Part shown: positions 27,801 through 36,343 of the stretch, one piece after another
Position numbering within the stretch: the first letter of the stretch is position 1
How the letters are laid out: every line of letters begins with the position of its first letter
Origin: Novosphingobium sp. TH158
GTDB taxonomy: Bacteria > Pseudomonadota > Alphaproteobacteria > Sphingomonadales > Sphingomonadaceae
Reading direction: 5' to 3'
Assembly: GCF_002855555.1 (NCBI RefSeq)
Contig: NZ_PKRT01000001.1
Coordinates: 682,001-746,000 of the forward strand
Length of the DNA stretch: 64,000 nucleotides
Translations under genes and position numbers: made by a program
Notes under the pieces: generated by a model
What the model was told of the DNA's origin: nothing
What the model saw: only the letters and a program-made list of their open reading frames with translations
Databases searched by the model: none

Positions 27801-30269
27801 AACGTGATCGTGGCTCCGGCCTCGACGGTGACCGGCACCCAGGGCTGGGGCATCATCGCCGGCACGACCGGAGCGGGCACCGTCTCGGTCACCACGGTCG
27901 GTCAGGTCACTGGCGGCAGCGAGGAAGGCGTCTGGGCAACCAGCGATGCAGGCTCGATCACCGTGGCCAATGGCGCGGGCATCAAGGGCCAGCTCAACGG
28001 CGTGCTCGCTGTCTCGAACACCGGCGCGATCCAGATCACCGGCGCAGGCAGCACGGTGGGCACCACCAATGCCGGCATCTCTGCCACCACGGCAGGCACG
28101 ATCGACGTGCTTGGCACCGGCACGGTCAACGGCGGCACGGATGGCATTAATGCCATCTCAACCGGCGCCAGCGCGGTGACCGTTTCGGGTACCGGCGGCC
28201 TCAACGGCATCCGCGCCAGCAGCTCGGGCGGCGGTGCGGTTACGGTGAACGCCAATGCCAATGTCACCGGCACCCTCGCGGCAAGCGACGGCATCGACGC
28301 CAGCGTCTTTGGCGGCAACGGTACGCTGACCATCACGCAGAAGGCAGGCACCACGATCCAGGGCGCAGCCACCGGCATCACCACCAGCCACACCACGGGC
28401 AATACGGTGATCACGGTTGCAGGCACGGTGAAGGCCAGCACGGCGGCGGGAACGGGCATCAAGTCCAGCTCCACCTCGGGCAGCATCACCACCAACGTCC
28501 TGGCAGGCGGCTTTGTCGATCCGGCGGTGGGTATCGACGATACCACGGCCACCGGTGCGATGACGGTGAACAACGCCGGCCTGATCCTGGGCGACGTTAC
28601 CGCCATCAAGATGACCGCCACGGGAACCGGCTCCGGCACAGTGAACAACAGCGCCACCATCACCGGCGGCACGAACGCGGTGCTGGGTACGATGAACGGC
28701 GGTGCCTTCACCATCACCAACAGCGCCGGTGCGACGCTGAACGGTGCGGTCAATGTGACGGGCTCGGCCGGTGCGACCTCGGTCTTCACCAACGCCGGAA
28801 CCTGGAACACCTTCGGCTCGAACACCTTCAGCGGTTCCTGGTCGAACTCGGGTACGACGAACATTGCCAATGGCTCGTCGATCACGGTGACGAACGGCTC
28901 CACCAACACGGCAACCGGCCTGATGAACTTCGCCGGCAACGCCACGCTGGTGACCAACCTCACCAACCTGGGCCTGATGGAGGCACGCAACGGCACGGCG
29001 GGCAACAATGCCATCACGCTGACCGGCAACTATGTCGGCGGCGGCCGCATCGGGGTCGATACCAAGATCTCGACGGCCACCACCGATACGCTGACCATCA
29101 GCGGCACGGGCAGCGCCACGACCAAGGTGGAGCTCAACCTGATCGGACCGCAAGCGATCCTTCCGGGTGGCTTCCTGACGGTCGTGACCGTCAACGGCGG
29201 TGCTCCGGCGGGTACGTTCTTCTCGAACTCGCTGCCGGCGACCGGCCTGGTGCTCGAACGGTTCACCCAGAACCCGGCGAACACCAAGCAGTTCGGCATC
29301 CTGCAGACCTTCGATCCGGGTGTTACCCAGGTCACCGGCCTGCAGACCCTGGCGGGTTCGATGTCGGCCCTGCTCGACGATCCGCTCAGCGCCTACATCA
29401 CCGACCGCAAGGGTGCCGATAACCAGTTCGGCCTGTGGATCCGCGGCGGTGGCGGCAACTTCGACCAGAACCTGTCGAGCACCTTCACGGCGACGGGCTT
29501 CACGGGCGGAGCTGCCGAGCGCGTCAACACGAGCTTCCACACCGTCCAGGGTGGTCTCGACTATGGCGTGCTTGGCCTTGGCACCGGCAACTTCAACCTG
29601 CACTTCGGCATCACCGGCGGTACCTTCGGCGGCACTGCCAAGGGTGCGACCGGCCGGACCGAGATCGATGGCGACTTCATCGGCGGCTACGTGGCCCTTA
29701 CCGGCAACGGGCTGACCTTCGACGCCACGATCCGCAAGGAATGGCGCGACTACAAGATGACCAACCCGATCATCTTCGCCGCCGGTTCCGCCTCGACCAA
29801 GGGCGAAGCCACGGCCGGATCGGTCAGCGGTTCGTACAAGGTTGCACTGGGCAAGGGCGGCTTCTCGCTCACGCCGAGCGCTGCCCTGTCGTGGGGTTCG
29901 TCGAATGTCGATGCCTTTGTGGTCGATGCGCTCAGCACGGTCACTCCAGCAGACGACACGCAGAGCCTGGGCCGCTTCGGCGCCAAGCTGGCCTGGACCA
30001 GCCCGGACAACGGCAAGTTCATGGTCGAACCCTATGTCGGGGCCTATTACCTCGACAACTTCTCGAGGACCGAAACCGGCAGCGCCACCTACGGCATCTC
30101 GACGCTCAGCTCGATCACCTCGGGCTTTGACAACGGGGTGCAGTACACGGCAGGCATCAGCGGCCGCGACGCCAGCGGCAAGATCAACGTCTACGTCCAG
30201 GGCAACCTGTTCCGTGGCGGCGGTCTGGGCGGCGCTTCGGTCAACGGCGGCATCAGGATCAACTTCTGA
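24879..30269 (+). CDS. Giant autotransporter, C-terminal part (passenger end and beta-barrel)
   Basis: 1,796 residues counted from the first GTG after the amber; codons 24759-24878 are also open and continue the same rungs. No ribosome site precedes this GTG, so independent translation is doubtful. The segment holds more GI-type rungs, super-repeat marker rungs at 26760, 27213, 27657 and 28104 (6-rung period), and a passenger end with AGTWNTFGSNTFSG-type repeats. An autotransporter barrel of about 280-300 residues follows (from about 29400), opening with QFGLWIRGGGGNFDQ and ending in the terminal aromatic signature GGIRINF. The barrel would be inserted by the BAM complex. It is followed by a good terminator. 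Confidence 0.85.
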   Translation: MGGNIVVDAQADITTAAGYGIKAVNAAAGANSGGITVSTASGTKINATGGDGIYTNGGVSTGATLVTVDGDVTSNLIGVQSLSKGGTIRIEQNGASTIAGVNGGIKVTTLSPGGETTVNALGTVTASNGDGINVFHQSGGSDGVTINSGVIRASNGSGIVAVMDGPGTGDLNITNIGTIGSQGAAGTLQNGILGTLNAGQLGNATVTVNSDIGSSGDRAAQKGVLLQSLGTANTGNLKVNIQSAGVYSVGNAVEVLQSGSGNIEVTNTGTSNIDSFDGIGIRTLISGNQAGATTITVPGDIFGKTGGIVSSTGGTGDITIAASNVTTTGGTGIYAENTNGFGNLANITVTQAAGKLISATGGNGIETNLGNSLGTALVTVNGEVTAPGFTGVKQTSLHGTNIVTVSATGKIDPVIGIDQVTANGANVVNNLGYIQGDAIGVRQAVTLTGTSTVDNNGTIVSGGTGVQSTTLDGNVLVTGTGTITGGNTGVLMASAGAGNVTLTGSNTITGTSGFGVSMQQVGGKAGSVFINTTGGSITGATGILANHNGNGVIDISTIGNVTGTSGTGILAQHVGTGDIAIANNSGTVSGTTGIFGVALNGNLKTSGDASIEGYSATGIVGLASGNVDVLNTGTVNAVSGGILAQSFAAGAGNVTVSGTGAVYASNGFGIQALANGGNVLVQPASTVTGAGGFGIMGLTNGAGTVTITTAGPVVGGAGDGVIGITANGAINVTNNDGITGQSNGIFTASGSGPITITGPGSVQGKTANGVFANTAGTIDVLGTGTINANQYGVFAYSTGASAVNVLNTGAITSGGTGILAGSNGGNVTVAPASSVFSGGGSGIDTFTNGAGNISITTVGLVTGNGGMGIRGINDAGTITIANGAGVNASNTGIYAGSTTGDIKITGAGNISSEGQLGVDALTAGSIDVLGTGTVNSAGTGIRAVSSGLGNVTVSGTGTVLSSLGTGIDARSSGGNVIVAPASTVTGTQGWGIIAGTTGAGTVSVTTVGQVTGGSEEGVWATSDAGSITVANGAGIKGQLNGVLAVSNTGAIQITGAGSTVGTTNAGISATTAGTIDVLGTGTVNGGTDGINAISTGASAVTVSGTGGLNGIRASSSGGGAVTVNANANVTGTLAASDGIDASVFGGNGTLTITQKAGTTIQGAATGITTSHTTGNTVITVAGTVKASTAAGTGIKSSSTSGSITTNVLAGGFVDPAVGIDDTTATGAMTVNNAGLILGDVTAIKMTATGTGSGTVNNSATITGGTNAVLGTMNGGAFTITNSAGATLNGAVNVTGSAGATSVFTNAGTWNTFGSNTFSGSWSNSGTTNIANGSSITVTNGSTNTATGLMNFAGNATLVTNLTNLGLMEARNGTAGNNAITLTGNYVGGGRIGVDTKISTATTDTLTISGTGSATTKVELNLIGPQAILPGGFLTVVTVNGGAPAGTFFSNSLPATGLVLERFTQNPANTKQFGILQTFDPGVTQVTGLQTLAGSMSALLDDPLSAYITDRKGADNQFGLWIRGGGGNFDQNLSSTFTATGFTGGAAERVNTSFHTVQGGLDYGVLGLGTGNFNLHFGITGGTFGGTAKGATGRTEIDGDFIGGYVALTGNGLTFDATIRKEWRDYKMTNPIIFAAGSASTKGEATAGSVSGSYKVALGKGGFSLTPSAALSWGSSNVDAFVVDALSTVTPADDTQSLGRFGAKLAWTSPDNGKFMVEPYVGAYYLDNFSRTETGSATYGISTLSSITSGFDNGVQYTAGISGRDASGKINVYVQGNLFRGGGLGGASVNGGIRINF
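25992..26267 (+). repeat. GVKQTS passenger module, copy 4
   Basis: 92 codons with GVKQTSLHGTNIVTV, DPVIGIDQVT and DAIGVRQAV. It lies downstream of the TAG, which shows that the two parts share one repeat system. A degenerate fifth copy can be traced at about 28400-28680 (DPAVGIDDTT). Confidence 0.8.
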
Positions 30270-30305
30270 TGTCCGCCGGCTGAAGCCGGAACGATATCAC
30301 CGAGG

Positions 30306-30334
30306 GAGGCGCGGATTTCGGTCCGCGCCTCTTT
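30306..30334 (+). terminator. Rho-independent terminator after the autotransporter
   Basis: A perfect 10-bp stem (GAGGCGCGGA with TCCGCGCCTC), a 6-base loop and three T residues, starting 37 bases after the stop codon. The rest of the 291-base gap before purC holds no supported gene. Confidence 0.8.
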
Positions 30335-30560
30335 CGATTCCGGGGATGGCCGGGTTCACTCCTAGAGGTCGAGCAGGCATACATGCGGCACGCCCCGCAC
30401 TTCAGCCCGGCGACACCGCCTTGCCCAAGCCAAATCGCGACAGGCAGGCTGCTGGCGATTGCATTTTGGCGATCCACGGCCTATGGCCATCGCGTCGCCC
30501 CGGCAGCGTGAGTTCGGTATAACTCGCCACGCCGGGGCTTGTCTTTTCGAGGTATCGCTC

Positions 30561-31343
30561 ATGTCGCGTCGTCGCCAGATCTATGAAGGCAAGGCCAAGA
30601 TCCTTTACGAAGGTCCGGAGCCCGGCACCCTGATCCAGTACTTCAAGGACGATGCCACCGCCTTCAACGCGCAGAAGAAGGGCACGATCCAGGGCAAGGG
30701 CGTGATCAACAACCGCATCAGCGAGTATGTGTTCACCCGCCTTTCGCACATCGGCATTCCCACGCACTTCATCCGCCGGCTGAACATGCGCGAACAGCTG
30801 GTGCGCCAGGTGGAAATCGTGCCCATCGAGGTCGTCGTCCGCAACGTTGCCGCAGGCTCGATCAGCACCCGCCTCGGCATCCCCGAGGGCGAGCCGCTGC
30901 CGCACACCCTGATCGAATACTACTACAAGGACGATGCCCTGGGTGATCCCCTGATCGCCGAGGAACACATCGCCTGCTTCGGCTGGGCTTCCAACGAAGA
31001 GATGCAGGACATCTCCTCCATGGCGATCCGCGTGAACGATTTCCTGTGCGGCATGTTCGCGGCAATCGGCATCCGCCTGGTGGACTTCAAGCTGGAATTC
31101 GGCCGCATCTGGGATGGCGATTACAGCCGCGTGATCCTTGCCGACGAGATCAGCCCCGATGGCTGCCGCCTGTGGGATATCCTGACCGGCGAAAAGCTCG
31201 ACAAGGACCGCTTCCGCCGCGATCTCGGCGGCGAGGAAGAGGCCTACCAGGAAGTCGCCCGCCGTCTCGGCCTGCTGCAGGATGACGGTGCGACGAGCGA
31301 AGTCTTCGACCTTTCCAAGCACCGCAAGCTGCGCGGCAAGTAA
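30561..31343 (+). CDS. purC: SAICAR synthetase
   Basis: Joins CAIR and aspartate with ATP in step 8 of IMP synthesis. The product has 260 residues. The ATG at 30561 is chosen because GAGG lies 9 bases upstream and the protein then starts [18 protein letters not shown], the canonical PurC N-terminus; the longer open frame from 30459 is not needed. Other marks are [28 protein letters not shown] and the metal/substrate segment DFKLEFGR followed by [14 protein letters not shown]. The gene is separated from purS by about 7.7 kb of unrelated genes. Confidence 0.96.
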   Translation: MSRRRQIYEGKAKILYEGPEPGTLIQYFKDDATAFNAQKKGTIQGKGVINNRISEYVFTRLSHIGIPTHFIRRLNMREQLVRQVEIVPIEVVVRNVAAGSISTRLGIPEGEPLPHTLIEYYYKDDALGDPLIAEEHIACFGWASNEEMQDISSMAIRVNDFLCGMFAAIGIRLVDFKLEFGRIWDGDYSRVILADEISPDGCRLWDILTGEKLDKDRFRRDLGGEEEAYQEVARRLGLLQDDGATSEVFDLSKHRKLRGK

Positions 31344-31366
31344 TTCGCAGGAAGGCACTTGCCTAA

Positions 31367-31400
31367 GCGCATCGGCTGACGCACCGTCCGGCCGATGCGC
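31367..31400 (+). promoter_or_regulatory. Hairpin covering the start codon of the M16 peptidase gene
   Basis: GCGCATCGGC (31367-31376) pairs perfectly with GCCGATGCGC (31391-31400) across a 14-base loop. The ATG of the peptidase gene is at 31395-31397, inside the right arm. In RNA this would hide the start codon. It might also act as a weak terminator after purC, but no T tract follows. Confidence 0.45.
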
Positions 31401-34268
31401 CGAATCCTGTTGCTGATTGCCGCCCTTCCCTCATTGCTGCTGGCCGCCTGCGCGCCGCAGCAGCAAGGGCTTTCCTCCTCTCCGCCGCCGCCGCATCGCC
31501 CCCGTTCCGAATGGGCGATGAATTGGAGCAACGTGCCGGTCGATCCCGGCTACCGCTTCGGGCGGCTGGCCAATGGCATGCGCTATGTCATCCGCCAGAA
31601 TGCGACGCCAAAGGGCACTGCCGCGGTACGCATGGAGGTGAATGCCGGCTCGCTGGACGAAAGCGACAGCGAACGGGGTTTCGCCCACTTTGTCGAGCAT
31701 ATGTCGTTCAACGGATCGACCAACGTCCCCGAGGGCGAGATGGTGAAGCTGCTTGAGCGCGAGGGCCTGGCCTTCGGCGCAGACACCAATGCCTCGACCA
31801 ACTACACCGAAACGCACTACATGCTGGACCTGCCGCGCAACGATCCGAAGTTGCTGGAAACGGCGCTGATGCTGATGCGCGAAACGGCGAGCGAGCTGAA
31901 GTTCGATCCCGCAGCCGTCGATCGCGAGCGTGGGGTGATCCTGTCGGAAATGCGCGACCGCAACACCTGGCAGCTGCGCAACTATTCCAGCCAGGCGGAA
32001 TTCACCTATCCCAAGGCGCATTACGTCCGCCGCCTGCCCATCGGCACGACAGAGACACTGACTGCCGCCACGGCCGGAGCCCTGAAGGCTTTCTGGGCGC
32101 GCGAATACGTGCCCGAGCAGACGACGATCATCGTCGTCGGCGATTTCGATCCCGACCTTGTCGAAGGCACGATCCGCAAGCGCTTCGATGACTGGAAGGC
32201 CGCCCCTTCGCCTGTCGATCCCCAGCCATCGGCGGGTCCGCTCGACCTCAAGGACAAGGGACGAACCGCTGTCTATATCGACCAGGCGCTGAGCGAACGC
32301 GTGACGATCACACGCTCGGGCAAGTGGCGGAACGAAGCGGATTCGATCGAGGAGCGCAATGCCCGCCTGCTCCGTTCTGTCGGCTATGCCATCGTCAACC
32401 GGCGTCTGCTGCGTATCTCGCGGCAGGCCGCGCCGCCCTATCGCGGCGCGAGCTTCGGGACCGGCGCGGTCTTTCGCGAGGCACGGGCGACAAACCTCGT
32501 TGTCGATACGGTGGATGGCAAGTGGCGAACCGGGATGCTCGCCGCCGCAGCAGAATACCGCTTGGCCCTGGCCCACGGCTTCACCGCCGCCGAAGTGAAC
32601 GAGCAGATCGCCAACCTGCGCAATGACTGGCGCAACGCCGCAGCATCGCAGGATACCCGCCATCACCGCAGCTATCTCGACGCCCTGCTTTCGCTGATCC
32701 GCGATGAGCGTGTCCCGGCAACACCGCAGAGCACGCTGGAACGGATCGAGGCGTTCATTCCGCAGATCACGCCGGAGCGCGTGCTTGCCGCCCTGCGCGA
32801 GGATGCGCTTGAGTTGAAGGACCCGCTGATCCGCTTTTCCGGCCGGAAGGAACCGGTTGGCGGCGCCAAGGCGATCCGCGACACGTGGAACCAGGCCATG
32901 CGCAGCCCGGTCAAGGCATCGGGCATGCAGGAAGCCACCGCTTGGGGCTACAGCGATTTCGGCACACCCGGGACCATTGCCAGCGACTCGACAGAACCCG
33001 TGCTGGGCATCCGCACCCTGCGCTTTGCCAACGGCGTCCGCCTCAACCTGAAGCGCACCGACCTCGAGAAGGACCGCGTGCTGATCCAGGTGAGCGTTGA
33101 CGGCGGCAGCATGCTCAACACCCGTGAAAACCCCTTGGCCACCGAAATGGCCGGCAATCTGCAAGCCGGCGGCCTTGGCAAGCATTCGGCAGATGATCTC
33201 CAGACGATCCTGGCGGGGCGGTCGGTCGGTGGCAGCTTTGGCAGCACGCCGGAAACCTTCGTCGCCAGCGCCGGGACCACGCCCAAGGATCTTGAGCTGC
33301 AGATGCAGGTCTTCGCGGCCATGATCACCGACCCCGGCTACAGGCTGGAAGGCCAGACGCTTTACTACAATGCCATGAACACCTTCTTCGCGCGGCTGCG
33401 CTCGACCCCGGGCGATGCCTTGCGCAATTCGGCTGGCGGCATCCTTTCCGACAACGATCCGCGCTTCACTCTGCAGCCGATATCCGCGTACCGGGCGCTC
33501 TCCTTCAAGAAGCTGAAGGCGGATATTTCCGAACGGCTGGCCAAAGGCGCGATAGAAATCGGCGTCGTCGGCGATTTTCAGGAGGACGCCGCCATCGCCG
33601 CCGTTGCCAGGACTTTCGGAGCGCTGGCCCCGCGCGAGCCGGAGTTCCAGCCCTATGCAGAGCGACGGACAAGGCCCTTCACCGCCGACCGTTCGCTTCG
33701 CGTGCTGCGCCATGACGGGCCAAAGGATCAGGCAATCGTCCGGATGACCTGGCCGACGCGCGACGGCGAGGATCCGGTCGAAACGGTGCGCTTTGCCCTG
33801 CTTGAACAGGTCTTCCAGAACATGCTGACCGAGAACCTGCGCGAGGCGCTGGGCAAGGCCTATTCGCCGGGGGTCGGCGCAGAGCTGTCGCGCGTCTGGC
33901 GCGGGTACGGCACCTTCACCATCTCGTCTTCGGCCAATGTCACCGACGTGCCTGCGGTCCGCCGGGCAATGTTGCAGGCGCTTGCCAGCCTGCGCGATGC
34001 CCCGATCAGTGCCGACCAGTTGCAACGCGCCCGAGCGCCGATGCTCGAAAGCTTCGACAACGCACTGAAGCGCAATGGCGGCTGGCTTGCCCTTGTCGAT
34101 CGCGCCCAGACCGAATCCGACCGGATCGACCGGCACGTCAAGGGCAAGGAACGGCTCGCCGCCATCACGGCAGCCGATCTCCGGGCCCTGGCCCGTCGTT
34201 ATCTTGTCCCGGGCGGAGCGGTTGAATTCAACGTGCTGCCCGAAGGCGTCGATCCCCCCGCGCAATAA
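31395..34268 (+). CDS. M16-family zinc metallopeptidase lipoprotein
   Basis: 957 residues. The N-terminus MRRILLLIAALPSLLLAAC is a lipoprotein signal with lipobox LAAC, so the protein is probably anchored to a membrane facing the periplasm. The inverted zinc motif HFVEH is at residues 98-102, followed about 75 residues later by the ERGVILSEMRD segment that supplies the third ligand. The first M16 pair is followed by a second, catalytically silent half, as in PqqL and other insulinase-type proteins of this size. It probably degrades peptides or misfolded envelope proteins. It follows purC after 51 bases. Confidence 0.92.
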   Translation: MRRILLLIAALPSLLLAACAPQQQGLSSSPPPPHRPRSEWAMNWSNVPVDPGYRFGRLANGMRYVIRQNATPKGTAAVRMEVNAGSLDESDSERGFAHFVEHMSFNGSTNVPEGEMVKLLEREGLAFGADTNASTNYTETHYMLDLPRNDPKLLETALMLMRETASELKFDPAAVDRERGVILSEMRDRNTWQLRNYSSQAEFTYPKAHYVRRLPIGTTETLTAATAGALKAFWAREYVPEQTTIIVVGDFDPDLVEGTIRKRFDDWKAAPSPVDPQPSAGPLDLKDKGRTAVYIDQALSERVTITRSGKWRNEADSIEERNARLLRSVGYAIVNRRLLRISRQAAPPYRGASFGTGAVFREARATNLVVDTVDGKWRTGMLAAAAEYRLALAHGFTAAEVNEQIANLRNDWRNAAASQDTRHHRSYLDALLSLIRDERVPATPQSTLERIEAFIPQITPERVLAALREDALELKDPLIRFSGRKEPVGGAKAIRDTWNQAMRSPVKASGMQEATAWGYSDFGTPGTIASDSTEPVLGIRTLRFANGVRLNLKRTDLEKDRVLIQVSVDGGSMLNTRENPLATEMAGNLQAGGLGKHSADDLQTILAGRSVGGSFGSTPETFVASAGTTPKDLELQMQVFAAMITDPGYRLEGQTLYYNAMNTFFARLRSTPGDALRNSAGGILSDNDPRFTLQPISAYRALSFKKLKADISERLAKGAIEIGVVGDFQEDAAIAAVARTFGALAPREPEFQPYAERRTRPFTADRSLRVLRHDGPKDQAIVRMTWPTRDGEDPVETVRFALLEQVFQNMLTENLREALGKAYSPGVGAELSRVWRGYGTFTISSSANVTDVPAVRRAMLQALASLRDAPISADQLQRARAPMLESFDNALKRNGGWLALVDRAQTESDRIDRHVKGKERLAAITAADLRALARRYLVPGGAVEFNVLPEGVDPPAQ

Positions 34269-34271
34269 CGA

Positions 34272-35414
34272 TCAGGCGATGGTGTCCTGATAGCGGCGCA
34301 CGGCAACGAAGCCGAGCACGCCGAGCATGACAAGCAGAGCCGCCGCCTGCGGCAGGGCGAGCGACCAGTCCCAGCCTTTGAGCATGATGCCGCGCACCAG
34401 TCGCAGATAATGCGTGGCCGGCAGGGCCTCCGCCGCAACCTGCACCCAGCCCGGCATGCCGCGATAGGGGAACGCAAAGCCGGAGAGCAGGATGCTCGGC
34501 AGCATGAAAAAGAAGCTCATCTGCATGGCCTGAATCTGGCTTTTGGCAATGGTCGAGAATGTGAAGCCCACGGCCAGGTTCACCGCGATGAACAGCACGG
34601 TCACGACGATCAGCAGCGGCAATGAACCGACGAACGGAACGTCGAAGATCAGTGCTGCGCACGAAAGCACGATGGCCATCTGTACCGATCCGACGATCAG
34701 GTTAGGCACGATCTTGCCGACCATCACCTCGAACGGGCGCAGGGGCGTGGCGAGCAGGTTCTCCATAGTCCCCTGCTCCACTTCACGCGTCACCGTCATC
34801 GATGTCTGCATCACCATGGTCATCGTCAGGATGATCGCCAGCAGGCCCGGTACGGTGTTGTGGCTGGTTATGCTTTCGGCATTGTATTCGCGGTGGACCA
34901 CCACCTCCACCGGGGCTGGTGTCGCCCTCCTAACCGCCAGCGGCCCGATCAGGTCATGCCCGACAGCGGACTGCACGGCCTCGTTGATTGCCGAAAGTGC
35001 CGGTCCGGTCGCCGAAGGATCGGACGCGTCCGCCGTCACCAGAAGCTGGGGCCGTTTGCCGCGCACCAGGTCCCGGCTGAAATCGGGCGGGATAGTGACG
35101 AGGAACTGAACCTCGCCGCTCGCGACAAGGCGCTCGCCCTCGCCTTTGCTTGCAACGATGTGCTGGACGCGGAAATAGCGGGTGTTGTTGAGGGCCGATG
35201 CAATCGATCGCGTAAACGCCGAATTGTCGTTGGCCTCGATCGCCAGCGGCAGGCTGCGCGGGTCGGTGTTGATGGCATAGCCGAACATCAGCAACTGCAT
35301 GATCGGCATGGCGAACATCATCGCTACCGTCCCGGGATCGCGGGCAGCCTGCCGCACTTCCTTGAAGATCATCGCAAGGATGCGCTGCCAGTGGCGCAGA
35401 TAGCGCCCGCTCAT
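34272..35414 (-). CDS. ABC-2 type transporter permease
   Basis: 380 residues: one N-terminal membrane span (about 25-45), a large periplasmic region (about 50-180), then five spans in the C-terminal half with the EVEQGTMENLLATPLRPFE segment typical of ABC-2 permeases such as YhhJ and YbhR/YbhS. It is the last gene of the tetR-hlyD-ATPase-permease operon and overlaps the ATPase gene by 4 bases. A single permease gene suggests a homodimer. It probably exports drugs or other hydrophobic compounds together with the HlyD-type adaptor. Confidence 0.92.
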   Translation of the reverse strand: MSGRYLRHWQRILAMIFKEVRQAARDPGTVAMMFAMPIMQLLMFGYAINTDPRSLPLAIEANDNSAFTRSIASALNNTRYFRVQHIVASKGEGERLVASGEVQFLVTIPPDFSRDLVRGKRPQLLVTADASDPSATGPALSAINEAVQSAVGHDLIGPLAVRRATPAPVEVVVHREYNAESITSHNTVPGLLAIILTMTMVMQTSMTVTREVEQGTMENLLATPLRPFEVMVGKIVPNLIVGSVQMAIVLSCAALIFDVPFVGSLPLLIVVTVLFIAVNLAVGFTFSTIAKSQIQAMQMSFFFMLPSILLSGFAFPYRGMPGWVQVAAEALPATHYLRLVRGIMLKGWDWSLALPQAAALLVMLGVLGFVAVRRYQDTIA

Positions 35415-36343
35415 CGTGCCACCACCGAATTGTCATCGGCTTGACGCATCAGGTGGATGAACACGTCTTCAAGCGTCGGTTCCGCCTTCGTCCAGCGCAC
35501 GGTATCGGCCCAGGGGCTGACGGCCTGGCGGAGCAGGTCAGGATCGCTGCCGCAAACGTGGATCGCCGAACCGAACGGAGCGGCCATGGCCACCCCCGGG
35601 CGCCCTTCGATCTGCGCCGAAAGCATGTCCGCCCCCGGACCATCGCCTTGCAGGGCGTGGAGGCCCGATGCCGCGATGACATCCGCCGAAGTGCCGCGCG
35701 CCAGCATGACGCCATAGGCGATATAGGCAATCTCGTGGCAGCGCTCTGCCTCGTCCATGTAATGCGTCGAAACAAGGACAGTCATGCCTTCGCGAGCCAG
35801 TTCATGGATCTGGTCCCAGAACTCGCGCCGGGCCTGCGGATCGACCCCGGCCGTCGGCTCATCGAGCAGAAGGATGCGCGGTTCGTGCAGCACGGCAGCG
35901 GCCAGTGCGAGGCGCTGTTTCCAGCCCCCCGAAAGCTTTCCCGCGAGCTGGTCGGCGCGGGTCGCCAGACCCAGCCGGTCGAGCGATTCCGCCACCCGCC
36001 GGTCAATGTCGTCGAGCGAATAGACGCGGGCGATGAATTCCAGGTTTTCCTTGATCGTCAGATCGCTGAACAGGCCGAACTTCTGGGTCATGTAACCCAT
36101 CTGCGCCTTGATCGCATTGCGCCCGGTGCGCAGGTCCAGCCCCAGGACTTCGCCCTCACCCTCGTCGGGAATGATAAGGCCGCAGATCATCCGCAGCGTT
36201 GTGGTCTTTCCCGAGCCGTTCGGCCCGAGGAAGCCGCAGATGCGCCCGTGCTCGACGGTCAGGTCGACATTGTCCACCACCGTGCGCCCACCGAACCGCT
36301 TGGTCAGGCCGCGCACGGAAATGGCAGGAGACGCATCGCTCAC
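35411..36343 (-). CDS. ABC transporter ATP-binding protein
   Basis: 310 residues with one nucleotide-binding domain: Walker A GPNGSGKTTT, Q-loop region MTQKFGLF, signature LSGGWKQRLALA, Walker B RILLLDEPTAGVDP and switch histidine VSTHYMDEAERC. It powers the neighbouring ABC-2 permease. The C-terminal quarter is the small regulatory domain common in exporter ATPases of the YbhF type. It overlaps both neighbours by 4 bases. Confidence 0.94.
   Translation of the reverse strand: MSDASPAISVRGLTKRFGGRTVVDNVDLTVEHGRICGFLGPNGSGKTTTLRMICGLIIPDEGEGEVLGLDLRTGRNAIKAQMGYMTQKFGLFSDLTIKENLEFIARVYSLDDIDRRVAESLDRLGLATRADQLAGKLSGGWKQRLALAAAVLHEPRILLLDEPTAGVDPQARREFWDQIHELAREGMTVLVSTHYMDEAERCHEIAYIAYGVMLARGTSADVIAASGLHALQGDGPGADMLSAQIEGRPGVAMAAPFGSAIHVCGSDPDLLRQAVSPWADTVRWTKAEPTLEDVFIHLMRQADDNSVVAR

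Noticed and set aside
12261..30269. Tandem repeats considered as a CRISPR-like or satellite array
   Set aside because: The repeats keep one reading frame over 18 kb and encode beta-helix rungs ending in an outer-membrane barrel; there are no unique spacers.
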